A stretch of DNA of 64,000 nucleotides, from contig CADACE010000013.1 of assembly GCA_902786265.1 (NCBI GenBank), positions 99,985-163,984 of the forward strand. Direction: 5' to 3'. Shown piece by piece: positions 35,127-44,835 of this stretch (the stretch's first letter is position 1; every line of letters starts with the position of its first letter). Position numbers and translations under genes: made by a program. The DNA is from an uncultured Chloroflexota bacterium. Its GTDB lineage: Bacteria > Chloroflexota > Anaerolineae > Anaerolineales > Anaerolineaceae. Under the pieces are notes generated by a model. The model had not been told where the DNA came from and did no database searches. It worked only from the letters and a program-made list of their open reading frames with translations.

Positions 35127-37303
35127 ACCGTAAAAAGGTTTTCCTGTGTATTGCGGCGGTGTTTTTCTGCATGGGTCTGATCCTGGCGGGGCTGACTTTG
35201 CGGGGATATACACATACGGTTCCGATCATCGTCGGACCATACAGAAAAGCCTTTTTTATCCTGTTGATTTTTCTTCTGGCAGCCGCGCTGGGTTTTGCCT
35301 TTCATCCGGTTGATTCAAAATCTGTATCCGGAACTCTGCTGATCGGGTTTTCTGTTTTTTGGTTCACGGGGAAAATGCTGCTGACCGTCAGATTTCCGGA
35401 AAATGCTTTGCTGCCGGTAATGGATCAATGGATGCCGGTTCCTTTAGCTGCTTTTGGAGCGGGCGCGGCGTTATGGGCAGATTGCTTTCTGCCTGTCCGG
35501 GAAAATGCATTGCGGCTGAGCGAAAAGTGGCAAATGGTTTTCGCCTTGCTGCTTATGGTAATTGTTTTGCTTCCTGTTCTGGAAGGCGGCTTTAATTGGG
35601 ATGATGCCTTTTTCTCCGTTGAAGCGCAGGCGATGCGTGTTTCCGGTGAGTCAATTTTCAAAAGAGTCTGGAAGGAAATTGTTGACTACGCGCGTATCGG
35701 GAGGATCAATCCTTTTGCGACCTTCCATTTTCTCGTTTTTTATTTCATTCCGGGTCCCCGGGCTTACAGGCTTTTATTATTCGTCTTGACCCTGCTGAAC
35801 GCGGGTCTGTTTTATCGGTTTCTGAAGCTCTGGAGCGGAAGCGGCAGGACAGCGCTGCTGAGCCTGATGATCGTTCCGTTATGTTTCCAGCTCCGCATGT
35901 ATCATGACCCTTTGAACAGTTATTACGGACTGATGCAGGTCATGTTCTGTGAACTGATGGGAGCGCTGATCTTCAACCTGAAATGGCTGAAAACGGGAAA
36001 AAAGCGCAGTCTGTTCCCGAGCCTGCTGTTTTTCCTGATGGGTCTCATGTCTTATGAGATGTTTTTCCCCTTTACGATATTTTTCTTCATTACGGCTCTT
36101 TCCTGCGAAAAGAAGCTTTCAGCGGCTGTCCGGAAAGCAATACCGTATGTGTTTTTTGCGGCACTGATTTTCAGCCTTTCTATTTTGCTCAGGACGAATA
36201 TCACGGAGGAAACAGCCTATAACGGGACTACGTTTGGTTTGAACCTTCCTGTCATTCTCAGGACTTTCGCATACCAGTCCGGCGCGGCTTTCCCGCTTCG
36301 ATACCGAACCGCGGGATATGACGCGGGTATTTTCGGACAGACGATCCTTTGGAATGAAATTTTCAACACGTCTCTGCCGGTTTTTATCAGATCGATCCGA
36401 TGGGAAGATTTGCCGGCCTGTTTGATCGTTGCCGTGATTTTTTGGAAGACCCCGAAAGAGAAAAAAGAATTTTCATTTTGGCGATTGTCTTTTGGCCTGC
36501 TGCTCTGGTTACTGCCCGGCCTGGTGATTTCGCTCAGTGAGAAATACCAGACGGTCCTTCGTCCCGGTCTGCCTTATATTCCGATTTATTTTTCGTATTT
36601 TGGGATGGGCATGACCCTTTATGAAATAATTGTGCTGGTGGGAAAGCGTTTTGATGCGCATACTTTGGGTGTGTTTTTCTGCGGCATTGCCTGTGCTTTA
36701 CTGCTGATGGAGCTGCAGGATAACCGCAGAGTAACGGACATGCTGAATGATATCTTCTATTATCCCAGGAAAACCGGTGAAGCTGCACTGCAGGCGGGCA
36801 TCCTCGGAAATACGGATGAAAAGACGATTGTCAGCGCGGTCCCGTTTTCTCTCTGGGAGCATGGCTGGGACAGAGAACCTTATCAGTCAAAGTTTTACTC
36901 ACTGAATGTGCGGAAACCGGTGAGTGCCGTGGGTGTGGTGGATTTTATAGACGGATATCGGGAAACAAACGATGCCTGGGTCATGCCCCCGGGTGTTGAA
37001 CTGATGTCTTATGAAGGGAAACCTGATTTCGGTTTCGCACGGAGCGGAAGACTTCGCGGAACGGGATTTAACTTTGACAGTAATGAACTGGCCAATACGA
37101 TGGTCACGGATGTTTCCTATTTTATCAGCGGTGATACGCCGAAAGGAACTACTCTGTTTTATAAAACAAAGGATGGCGAATGGAAATTTCTTGATGTCGA
37201 TAATTACGGCTGGGTGCTCAATAAAACCGAAAAAGGGACATTATATAAACTTGAAGAAAAAAATTCGGTTTTCTTTGATACGATTCAGATCATTACAAAA
37301 TGA
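35114..37303 (+). CDS. Polytopic membrane glycosyltransferase-like protein, paralogue A
   Basis: A 729-residue protein. About 12-13 membrane helices are followed by a C-terminal outer domain (about residues 540-729). After the first helices it has FNWDDAFFSVEAQ, matching the acidic catalytic loop of GT-C enzymes. Its closest visible relative is the next gene: shared segments are DPLNSYYGLMQV, GLMSYEMFFPF, EKYQTVLRPGLPYIPIY and NRRVTDMLNDIFYYPRKTGE. It starts with TTG, supported by a GGGGAGG site 5 bases upstream, and overlaps the phosphatase by 13 bases. Confidence 0.72.
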   Translation: MRSLNRKKVFLCIAAVFFCMGLILAGLTLRGYTHTVPIIVGPYRKAFFILLIFLLAAALGFAFHPVDSKSVSGTLLIGFSVFWFTGKMLLTVRFPENALLPVMDQWMPVPLAAFGAGAALWADCFLPVRENALRLSEKWQMVFALLLMVIVLLPVLEGGFNWDDAFFSVEAQAMRVSGESIFKRVWKEIVDYARIGRINPFATFHFLVFYFIPGPRAYRLLLFVLTLLNAGLFYRFLKLWSGSGRTALLSLMIVPLCFQLRMYHDPLNSYYGLMQVMFCELMGALIFNLKWLKTGKKRSLFPSLLFFLMGLMSYEMFFPFTIFFFITALSCEKKLSAAVRKAIPYVFFAALIFSLSILLRTNITEETAYNGTTFGLNLPVILRTFAYQSGAAFPLRYRTAGYDAGIFGQTILWNEIFNTSLPVFIRSIRWEDLPACLIVAVIFWKTPKEKKEFSFWRLSFGLLLWLLPGLVISLSEKYQTVLRPGLPYIPIYFSYFGMGMTLYEIIVLVGKRFDAHTLGVFFCGIACALLLMELQDNRRVTDMLNDIFYYPRKTGEAALQAGILGNTDEKTIVSAVPFSLWEHGWDREPYQSKFYSLNVRKPVSAVGVVDFIDGYRETNDAWVMPPGVELMSYEGKPDFGFARSGRLRGTGFNFDSNELANTMVTDVSYFISGDTPKGTTLFYKTKDGEWKFLDVDNYGWVLNKTEKGTLYKLEEKNSVFFDTIQIITK

Positions 37304-37334
37304 TATTTTGATGGGTAATAAGTTTAAAAAGGAT

Positions 37335-37409
37335 TCAGGATTCAGGTATCAGGTGTCAGAGATTCTGATTTTCATGACTCATTGGTGAGTCCTGATTTGG
37401 ATTATAAGA
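37335..37409 (+). repeat. Heptamer repeat with palindromic core, copy C4
   Basis: Units TCAGGAT, TCAGGTA, TCAGGTG and TCAGAGA (37335-37362), then TTCTGAT and a core with GACTCATTGGTGAGTC (37374-37389) ending in ATTATAAG at 37408. The core runs right up to the ATG at 37410. It is about 75% identical by eye to copy C2 inside the gene at 26207. Confidence 0.82.
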
Positions 37410-39497
37410 ATGAAAACAACCATTAAAAAATTTCTGCCGTTTCTTTTGATCCTGATCGGAGGGATTCGTCTGCTTGCCGAAAGGTTTCCCGGCAGGCTTT
37501 CTTTCCTGAATTTTCCCGGTATTGAGCATGCAGGGTGGATTTTTTGGCTGTTGGGCTTCGCCGGAATTCTCATGCTGCTGATTCGGACGGCTCCGCAGGA
37601 AACTGCTGTCCCGCAGGGAGAAAACAGGCAGGATAATAAAGGTTTTCAAAAGTTTTTGTTGAATTACGGCATTGAGACTGCTATTCTTCTTCTGACCGCT
37701 GTTTCGCTTTCGATGCTCATACGGTCCGGTTATTTTTGGGATGATGCCGTAAATTCAACCGTATACCTTGCGGAAAAGAAGGATACGGTTTCCCTTGGAC
37801 GCCATGTGCTGGAGTTTATGCGCAAATACCTGGCGCTCGGGCGCATCAATGTGCTCTCATTTTATTATTATTTCTTTTTCTACATTGAAAATGTTTCGGT
37901 CTATAAAGCACTGATCATTTTTTCGATCCTGGTCAACCAGCTCATCTTCAGAAATACGCTGATCGAGTATAAAGTTTCCCTGCCTTACGCGAGAATGGGC
38001 ATGCTGCTGATCCCGCTGCTGCTTCAGACCCGTTTGTATCAGGATCCCGTCAGCGGCTTTTACAGCCTGATGCAGGTTTTGACCGCGGAAATGCTGTTGT
38101 GTGCTTTGTTTCTTTCCCGCTGGCTGCGGACAGGAAGAAAGCGGGATCTGGCACTTTGTCTTCTCGTTTATACAGCGGGACTTATGACCTATGAAGTCTG
38201 CTTTCCTTTCCTTTTGATGATTTGCCTGCTGATTTGGGTGCGCCGGGGAAATTTTATCCGGGCTGTTCGTGACAGTCTGCCGTTTGTCGGTATGACGATC
38301 CTGCTTTTGGCAGGGATCTTTCTGGTACGTGCAAAATTTGTTACCTATTCAACGTATGCCGGTGTAGCCTTCAGTCTGGATCCGGGGAAAATCCTCGGAA
38401 CGGCTTTGAACCAGTTTACTGCCGGACTGCCGCTGAGTTTTTATTCCGCGGCGAATCAGGGCGCGGTGTTGGGAAATGTTTATCCGGCCGGGTCTTTTAT
38501 GAATTATGATTTCTTCTCGTTTTTGAAGTCTGTTCAGTTATCGGACGTACTGGTCGTATCTGCCGGTGCATTGCTTGCCTGTCTCATTGCAAAACGATCC
38601 TTTGCTGAAAAGGTACAGAAAAGCGGTTTCAGCTCCGCGGAGCTTTTGGTTCTGGGGTTCTCTTTTGCCGTCCTCCCGATCATCACGGTTGCTATGAGCG
38701 AACGGTATCAGGGACAGCTTATTCCGGGACTCGGATATCTGCCGGTTTATATGCAGTATTACGGTGTTGCCGTGCTGCTCCTTTGGGTCATCCTGAAAAT
38801 CAGGATCACAGGCAGCGTAAAAGCTTTGTACCTGAGTGCTTTTATAATTGTCTGGCTTTTAAACCTGCAGAATAACCGCGCGGTTACGGAAATTATGAAC
38901 CGAAGCTTTTATGACCCGCGGAACGCCGGGGAAGCTTCTTTGAAAGGCGGAATTCTGGATTTTCTGCCGGAGGATGCTGTTCTTGTTTCCCTGAATGACC
39001 GCCGCTATTTGTGGGAAGCAAATTGGGATAATGTCGGCTTGTATGAAGAGTTTTATGGCAACTGGTCGCGTCATAAACCTTCAATTGTGGGAGATAACAG
39101 CCTGCTTCAGGATGCTGCCGCAGACGCTCTTTCCTCCGGGAGTGTTCCTGATGCGGACGGGTATGTATCCGTTGAACCGGAAAATATATGGCTCATCGAT
39201 TATTCCGGTGGAACGGATCGCGGTTTTACGCGTCTCGGAAAGCTTTGCCGTGCTGAATTGAATATCAATGATTATTCTGTCCGGAATACAGAAACAGACC
39301 ATATGATTTATTTCATCAGCGGCATTTATCCGGAACAGGCTGCGGTTCAGTATACAAAGGCTGACGGAGCGTTTTTACAGATTCCTGTGAATGAGCAGCT
39401 TCGTGTCCGTCAGAACGATCTGGGGATCCTGTATCAGCTTCCGGAAACGGAACGGATCCGGTTTGAGTCGCTGTTTCTTTCACCTGCTTCTTTCTGA
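37410..39497 (+). CDS. Polytopic membrane glycosyltransferase-like protein, paralogue B
   Basis: A 695-residue paralogue of the preceding gene with the same plan: N-terminal helices, GYFWDDAVNSTVYLAEK acidic loop, DPVSGFYSLMQV, GLMTYEVCFPF, ERYQGQLIPGLGYLPVY, NRAVTEIMNRSFYDPRNAGE and a C-terminal outer domain. The pair arose by tandem duplication and has diverged widely. The ATG follows directly on a repeat core (GGATTATAAG) and has no normal ribosome binding site, so translation may be weak or coupled to the upstream paralogue 106 bases away. The donor and acceptor are unknown. Confidence 0.72.
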   Translation: MKTTIKKFLPFLLILIGGIRLLAERFPGRLSFLNFPGIEHAGWIFWLLGFAGILMLLIRTAPQETAVPQGENRQDNKGFQKFLLNYGIETAILLLTAVSLSMLIRSGYFWDDAVNSTVYLAEKKDTVSLGRHVLEFMRKYLALGRINVLSFYYYFFFYIENVSVYKALIIFSILVNQLIFRNTLIEYKVSLPYARMGMLLIPLLLQTRLYQDPVSGFYSLMQVLTAEMLLCALFLSRWLRTGRKRDLALCLLVYTAGLMTYEVCFPFLLMICLLIWVRRGNFIRAVRDSLPFVGMTILLLAGIFLVRAKFVTYSTYAGVAFSLDPGKILGTALNQFTAGLPLSFYSAANQGAVLGNVYPAGSFMNYDFFSFLKSVQLSDVLVVSAGALLACLIAKRSFAEKVQKSGFSSAELLVLGFSFAVLPIITVAMSERYQGQLIPGLGYLPVYMQYYGVAVLLLWVILKIRITGSVKALYLSAFIIVWLLNLQNNRAVTEIMNRSFYDPRNAGEASLKGGILDFLPEDAVLVSLNDRRYLWEANWDNVGLYEEFYGNWSRHKPSIVGDNSLLQDAAADALSSGSVPDADGYVSVEPENIWLIDYSGGTDRGFTRLGKLCRAELNINDYSVRNTETDHMIYFISGIYPEQAAVQYTKADGAFLQIPVNEQLRVRQNDLGILYQLPETERIRFESLFLSPASF

Positions 39498-39621
39498 ATT
39501 ATTAATGCATCGGTATTTTATTACCGGTTCTGATGGATGAGGGAACTTTTTTGGCAGCAGAATCGTTTTATTGAATGAAGTGGAAAAAACATTTTAACCT
39601 TTTTTAAGAAAAAATACGGAC

Positions 39622-39649
39622 TTGTTTTCCATACAGGAAAAATTATGGT
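39622..39649 (+). promoter_or_regulatory. Possible promoter of the surface-protein gene
   Basis: TTGTTT (39622-39627), 16 bp, TATGGT (39644-39649). A palindrome TTTTCC-5-GGAAAA (39625-39641) overlaps the spacer. The rest of the 39498-39770 gap holds nothing else that I can support apart from the AAAGGAG ribosome site. Confidence 0.4.
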
Positions 39650-39770
39650 AGTATTGTAGTATGATTAAAGAAAATGGCGGCGAATTTTGTCTTAAGGAAC
39701 TGTCAGAAATGTTTTAAATGTCGGGGCCGGTCCGGAAATCGGCTGAAAACTTCATAAAGGAGATCAATCT

Positions 39771-42401
39771 ATGAAATCTGAATGCAAATACAAACAATGG
39801 CTGGTGCTTTTGCTCTGTGTTCTAATGACTATGGGCGTGCTTGTTCAGTCAGCTGCTGCTGCACCGACAGGAAAATGTACCAATATTATCAATGAGGGTA
39901 TTGAGTATTTCATTCCTTTTACAGCGTATGCAGCTGATGCTAATGAATGGCGTACCGATCTTGAGGCGTTAGCTACATTTGCCGGAGGCGGTCCGGCCGG
40001 TTACATCGATGCAGTTGAACTTGAGGTTGTAAATCTCACAACACGTTATCAGTGTACGGAAATTGCACCCGGGACGCCTGCGATTTATTCTTGTAATTCT
40101 CTTCCGAGTAATTCAATGATTTCCGGCGTATATATTCGTTTTATCCCTGATACCGCGGTTACTGAAGACACACAGATCGTGTTTGATATCAGACAGGTGA
40201 CCAACGGAAAAGTACTGCTGACTGCACCTGATGTTGTTAAATATCCGCCTTATCCCTGCAGCCGGAATTTTGCGGTAAAAGATTTTGTGGCACCGGCAGG
40301 GGATATCCTGGCTTATAATACTACTACGACTACAAGCTGCATGACATTACATAAAACTGTACCTTTTGAGGAAAAGCAGCAGAGATTCGCAATGGTCAAC
40401 ATAATTCCGTCAGATGCGCTTGTAGGTGATCGTGTCAATATTGAAGTTACGCCGAAAGTTCATTTTGATTATAAGATAAGGTTTGAATTTGCGGATGCCA
40501 CTGTGGATCTCAATGATCCGGCTCCGATTGCTACGCATTTTGTTTATTATACATATGACTATAATCCAACGGGTTATCCGAAGGAAACTATTGCCATAGA
40601 TGCGACAGATCTTAATGGCTTGGACAATACTGATCTTCCGCTGACGCTGCTCAGAGGTGCGGTGTATGATATCAACCCTGAAGAATATGATCTTTGGGGT
40701 AATCCTTCTTACCCGACGCAGGTTGACTATAACATAAAGTTCTGGTATGAAAACACAGCCGGTACCCTTGGCTACGAAAACTCGATCTTTCATTTTGAAA
40801 GAAATATGAGCGTACTGTTTGGGCCATACTGTGATGTAAGTTCGGCAGGTGATGTAAAAACCGGTGTCGCGACTGCTCTTTATGATCCCTGCGGGTCATC
40901 ACGGCAGTCATTCAGAATCAGCCTGAAAGATCCAGATGGTTCCGGGACCGGCGTTCTTGTTCCGCATAATCAGACAGAGTGCGATAGTGCTGCTTTCACC
41001 GCATACTGTACAGATGTCTACGGGCTGAATCCCCCGATCCATGATTATGCTCTTGATCATGTAACACCGACAGGGTCAAATTACTATTTTGTGGTGAGAA
41101 AATGTCTGGATTCTTCCTGTGCCAGCCATACTGTTACAAATGCATATTTACATTCCTTAACAGTTTCTGATGCTGTGAGCTTAAATACAACTTATCGCAG
41201 CACCAGTTCATCCGTGATCCCTATGCGCCTTTATGAAGATACTGGACTGGGGCGTCCTTTTGCGATCACCGGTGCAAATTTGATAGTTGATGAACCCGGA
41301 ACATATGTTGTATTGGGATTTGTAGATCCTGAGAAAGTCAAAATCGCGAATTTCAACCACTATGCCGTGAAGTTTTATTTGAAAGTGAATAAGTCTGAAG
41401 AATTGACAAACTGTTACACGCTGGCGAATAACGGTTATTATCGTGCTTACTGGAATGACTGCCTTTCTCATGCCGAAACACAGCTGATGACTTTTGAGCA
41501 TATTAAGGATAAGGAAATCGGTTGGATCCGGAATACTTCCAGCCATGGAATTACTTTCCCCTATGTGCCGGAATTGTCTTATCTGCCGCAGAAGCTGCAG
41601 GTAGCAAGTTTGAACTGTACCTTCACTGCGCTTGCACCCGGAGGGGAGCCGGCAAAAGGATACTGCCATCCGGATGAAATTTATGTTCCTCCTTATACCC
41701 TGGTTGAAATCAACGGCGGTTCATTCTATCTTGAGGCACGGCCTTCGGTAGATGAATATCGCGTGGCTTATGCCCGTACGTCGACGATGAACATTTCGCA
41801 TCTGTTCTTTTCAGTTCCGGTAAAAGCCTGTGAAAATGTCCGTAAGATCCCGGATACAGGTATTTCTCTGCGCAGTCCTTTGAAAGTGAACGAAAAAGTC
41901 AACACTTCGGTTGATGAAGCTACCAGCTTTGTGTTCACCGGCAATTCTCTGCAGATCCCGGCTATCGGACTGGGTATGGAAGTTCCGATCCCGATCGTCC
42001 ATGTTTATTATGAGGAAGGTGCAGAGAACCTGCAGTGGGATCTGTCTACACTGGGTAATTATGTGGGTGAACTGGAAGGCGGTTCTTACCTGCCGTATGC
42101 CGGTAATTCAGCACTGACCGGTCACTATTATTCCCAGGGCGTTTTCAAGAATCTGGGGAACCTGAACAATGGAGATGAAATTATCATCTTTGGAAATGAT
42201 GGCATCAAGTACACCTACAGGGTCGTTCAGAAGTTCCTGACACAGCCGGAAGATGTCTATGAAATGTTCCAACAGATCGGCGAACGGTCACTGACTCTTG
42301 TAACCTGTGAAAATTACAACCTGGTTACAGATGAATATGAACGCCGTCAGCTGATACGGGCGACAATTGAATCTTCCGCTCCGTACGTACAGACCTGGTA
42401 A
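39771..42401 (+). CDS. Large secreted Cys-rich protein with C-terminal sortase domain
   Basis: An 876-residue exported protein. The signal peptide ends near SAAAA at residue 30. A long beta-rich, Cys-rich region (residues 31-720) of unknown family suggests disulfide-bonded surface domains. Residues about 735-870 form a sortase domain with His785 (LTGHYY), Cys846 (LVTCEN) and Arg858/Arg859 (YERRQL), in the correct order and spacing. There is no LPXTG tail or C-terminal helix. A sortase fused to a large outer region is unusual; it may attach itself or a neighbour to the cell surface. It heads an island with a transglutaminase and pilus genes. Confidence 0.78.
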   Translation: MKSECKYKQWLVLLLCVLMTMGVLVQSAAAAPTGKCTNIINEGIEYFIPFTAYAADANEWRTDLEALATFAGGGPAGYIDAVELEVVNLTTRYQCTEIAPGTPAIYSCNSLPSNSMISGVYIRFIPDTAVTEDTQIVFDIRQVTNGKVLLTAPDVVKYPPYPCSRNFAVKDFVAPAGDILAYNTTTTTSCMTLHKTVPFEEKQQRFAMVNIIPSDALVGDRVNIEVTPKVHFDYKIRFEFADATVDLNDPAPIATHFVYYTYDYNPTGYPKETIAIDATDLNGLDNTDLPLTLLRGAVYDINPEEYDLWGNPSYPTQVDYNIKFWYENTAGTLGYENSIFHFERNMSVLFGPYCDVSSAGDVKTGVATALYDPCGSSRQSFRISLKDPDGSGTGVLVPHNQTECDSAAFTAYCTDVYGLNPPIHDYALDHVTPTGSNYYFVVRKCLDSSCASHTVTNAYLHSLTVSDAVSLNTTYRSTSSSVIPMRLYEDTGLGRPFAITGANLIVDEPGTYVVLGFVDPEKVKIANFNHYAVKFYLKVNKSEELTNCYTLANNGYYRAYWNDCLSHAETQLMTFEHIKDKEIGWIRNTSSHGITFPYVPELSYLPQKLQVASLNCTFTALAPGGEPAKGYCHPDEIYVPPYTLVEINGGSFYLEARPSVDEYRVAYARTSTMNISHLFFSVPVKACENVRKIPDTGISLRSPLKVNEKVNTSVDEATSFVFTGNSLQIPAIGLGMEVPIPIVHVYYEEGAENLQWDLSTLGNYVGELEGGSYLPYAGNSALTGHYYSQGVFKNLGNLNNGDEIIIFGNDGIKYTYRVVQKFLTQPEDVYEMFQQIGERSLTLVTCENYNLVTDEYERRQLIRATIESSAPYVQTW

Positions 42402-42424
42402 TATCGTCCCTGAATTATAAAAAA

Positions 42425-42457
42425 AAGCATCCATCGGCAGCGACGGATGCTTTTTTT
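42425..42457 (+). terminator. Terminator after the sortase-domain protein
   Basis: GCATCC pairs with GGATGC (with inner TCG/CGA) and seven T follow. It separates this gene from the transglutaminase. Confidence 0.88.
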
Positions 42458-42563
42458 ATATAATGCCGAAAAAGTTTCCATTTTCGGGTGCTTTTTGTTT
42501 TGAATTTGGAGAAATAATGCTATAATGATACTGAATGGATTAGCAAACGTGAAAGAAGGAATC

Positions 42564-43424
42564 ATGCAGACTTTCAATAAGAGCAAAAACAGCATCCTGT
42601 TGACTGTTATTTTTATGATGCTGTTCGTTTTTTCGTTTCTGTTGATCCCTGCTGTCGGTAATGAAAACCTTGTTGAAGCATCAGATGCGGCAAAATGGCC
42701 TGAGGAGCCGGGGAGTCAGCTGCAGACCAGCGGAAAATTGCGGGCGGATCTGAGTAATGCGAGAGAAGGGTATTTCCTTGCGTCAATTACAAGCCCGACG
42801 AACCATAAAATGAAAATGCGTGTCCAAAAAGACGATGTTACATTGACCTATGATCTGAATACCAAAGCGCAGTTTGAAGTTTTTCCGCTGCAGCTGGGGA
42901 GCGGTCATTATGACATTTTGCTGTATGAGAATGTATCCGGAAAGAAGTATTCTCAGGCAGGCTATTTAGGTCTGGATGTGCAGCTGGATCGTGAAGACAT
43001 TGCCTTTTATTACCCAAATCAATATGTCGACTATGACATGTTATCCGCGGCTGTTGCGAAAGCTGATGAGCTTTGTGCCGGTAAAACCGATATGCTGGAT
43101 ATCTACCAGACTTTATGTGATTTTATGAAAAATTCGTTTGTCTATGATTACATAAAAGCGGTCACAGTTCAGGCAGGAGTTTTGCCGGATATAGACGGCA
43201 GCTTTGAAAAGAAAATGGGAGTTTGCCAGGATCTTTCTGCGATACTCTGCTGCATGCTGAGGACGCAGGGTCTGCCGGCAAGGCTTATCATCGGATATGC
43301 GGATAAGCAGTACCATGCATGGACAACAACGGAAATCAATGGTAAAGAATATTTCTTCGATCCTACGGCGGCTTTAAATGCAATTGCCTCAGTTAAGGAT
43401 TATTCTGTAGAACGGTATTATTGA
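42564..43424 (+). CDS. Secreted transglutaminase-like protein
   Basis: A 286-residue exported protein. A signal anchor covers residues 10-30. The transglutaminase-like core has Cys in MGVCQDLSAILC, His in QYHAWTTTEING and Asp in YFFDPTAALNA, the complete catalytic triad order. Such proteins form isopeptide bonds or act as cysteine proteases on cell-surface substrates. ATG at 42564 is chosen because GAAGGA precedes it by 4 bases and the signal sequence begins there; the frame opens 39 bases earlier. It lies 47 bases before the pilus-like genes with no terminator, so it may be cotranscribed with them. Confidence 0.85.
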   Translation: MQTFNKSKNSILLTVIFMMLFVFSFLLIPAVGNENLVEASDAAKWPEEPGSQLQTSGKLRADLSNAREGYFLASITSPTNHKMKMRVQKDDVTLTYDLNTKAQFEVFPLQLGSGHYDILLYENVSGKKYSQAGYLGLDVQLDREDIAFYYPNQYVDYDMLSAAVAKADELCAGKTDMLDIYQTLCDFMKNSFVYDYIKAVTVQAGVLPDIDGSFEKKMGVCQDLSAILCCMLRTQGLPARLIIGYADKQYHAWTTTEINGKEYFFDPTAALNAIASVKDYSVERYY

Positions 43425-43471
43425 CAGATATGTCAGTTTGAAATTTAGGAAGGGAAAAGGTATCTGTGATA

Positions 43472-44521
43472 ATGAGCGAGAAACAAAATCAGAAGATATC
43501 AGCAGCAGAGCTGAGCATTTTTTGCGGACAAGTCGCATTGATTCTTGAAGCCGGTCTTCCTCTGTATGACGGAATGGAAACGCTTGCCGGCGCTGATACA
43601 AACAGTGAAAATGCGGAAATGTTCCGTAAGGCCAGTGAAGGCGTAACCGCTACAGGTTCTCTTTACGATGCATTGAAAGATGATGACCGCTGGCCTGAGT
43701 ATATGGTAGAAATGGTTGGCATCGGTGAGCGGTCCGGCCATCTGGAAACTATCATGCGCGGTCTGGAAACTTACTATGCGCGGGAAGATCGCATTCGTTC
43801 ATCCGTTGTCAGTGCGGTGACTTATCCGATTCTTCTGGCGGTTTTGCTGGTTGTAATCGTGCTGATCCTGTTGTGGCGTGTGCTTCCTGTGTTCCGCAGG
43901 GTTCTGGAAGGTATGGGCGTCGGTTTGAACGAATCAGGCAGCACCCTGATCCACCTTGGTGAAGTTATCGGGTGGGTCGTGATGGTTTTGGTCGTTCTGC
44001 TTGTAATTGCTGCATTGGCAATAGTTATTCTGATGAAGACGAAATATCGTGACAAGGTGATGGGTTTTCTGCAGCGTATATTCCCGCCTATCGTGAGACT
44101 GAATCAAAAGCTTACTGCTTCCCGTGTCAGCGGTGTGTTATCCATGATGCTTTCTTCCGGTTTCCCGACGGATGAGGCTCTTGAAATGACGGAAAGAGTG
44201 ATTTCCGATCCGTCTGCTGCTGAAAAGGTAAAGAGTATCCGTACAGGCCTGGAAGAAGGAAAATCTTTTGCGGATGCTATTGAGGACGCGGATATCTTTA
44301 ATGAACTTCATGTCCGTATGATCAAGATGGGATCGGCAACCGGTCGTGAGGATCAGGTTCTCGGTAAGCTTTCCAATTTGTATGAAGGGGAAGTTGAAGA
44401 GGATATCACACGGCTGATCTCTATCATCGAACCGACTTTGGTTGCGCTTCTTTCTGTCGTGATCGGTGCAGTACTTCTTGCGGTGATCCTGCCGATGGCC
44501 GGGATTCTTTCAAGTTTGTAA
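43472..44521 (+). CDS. Type II secretion / type IV pilus inner-membrane protein, GspF/PilC family
   Basis: Platform protein of 349 residues. Two copies of the T2SSF domain are visible: residues 15-120 (VALILEAGLPLYDGMETLAG, MVGIGERSGHLETIMRGL) and 210-330 (SMMLSSGFPTDEALEMTERV, MIKMGSATGREDQVLGKL). Membrane helices lie at about 115-140, 160-185 and 320-345. The protein is slightly shorter than PilC (about 400). ATG at 43472 is preferred over a GTG two codons upstream. It starts a tight run of six genes. Confidence 0.9.
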   Translation: MSEKQNQKISAAELSIFCGQVALILEAGLPLYDGMETLAGADTNSENAEMFRKASEGVTATGSLYDALKDDDRWPEYMVEMVGIGERSGHLETIMRGLETYYAREDRIRSSVVSAVTYPILLAVLLVVIVLILLWRVLPVFRRVLEGMGVGLNESGSTLIHLGEVIGWVVMVLVVLLVIAALAIVILMKTKYRDKVMGFLQRIFPPIVRLNQKLTASRVSGVLSMMLSSGFPTDEALEMTERVISDPSAAEKVKSIRTGLEEGKSFADAIEDADIFNELHVRMIKMGSATGREDQVLGKLSNLYEGEVEEDITRLISIIEPTLVALLSVVIGAVLLAVILPMAGILSSL

Positions 44522-44533
44522 AAGAGGTCTTCT

Positions 44534-44833
44534 ATGACCCGAAGGGATTATTTCAAAATTGCGGTAATTGCTCTTGTTCTGGTGCTTGCTGTGATGCTGG
44601 TCGGGCGTATTTCCAATTCTCATCAAGCAGCGGAAAGTGAAATCGTCCGCCAATCGATCAAGGATGCTGCTATCAACTGTTATGCAGTGGAAGGCGCGTA
44701 TCCGGATGACCTGGAGTACCTGCGGGAAAATTATATGCTTGCTTATAATGAAGACCGCTATTTTGTAACGTATGAGTCTTTCTCATCAAACCACATTCCG
44801 GATATCTATGTAACCGAGAGAGGAGCACATTAA
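44534..44833 (+). CDS. Small pseudopilin-like membrane protein
   Basis: A 99-residue protein. An N-terminal helix (residues 8-24) is followed by a short soluble part with AAINCYAVEGAYPDDLEYLRENY, a sequence typical of pilin-like proteins from Gram-positive type IV pilus loci. There is no clear Gly-Glu prepilin-peptidase site, so it may be uncleaved. The gene starts 12 bases after gspF and ends 2 bases before the next gene. Confidence 0.65.
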   Translation: MTRRDYFKIAVIALVLVLAVMLVGRISNSHQAAESEIVRQSIKDAAINCYAVEGAYPDDLEYLRENYMLAYNEDRYFVTYESFSSNHIPDIYVTERGAH

Positions 44834-44835
44834 GC

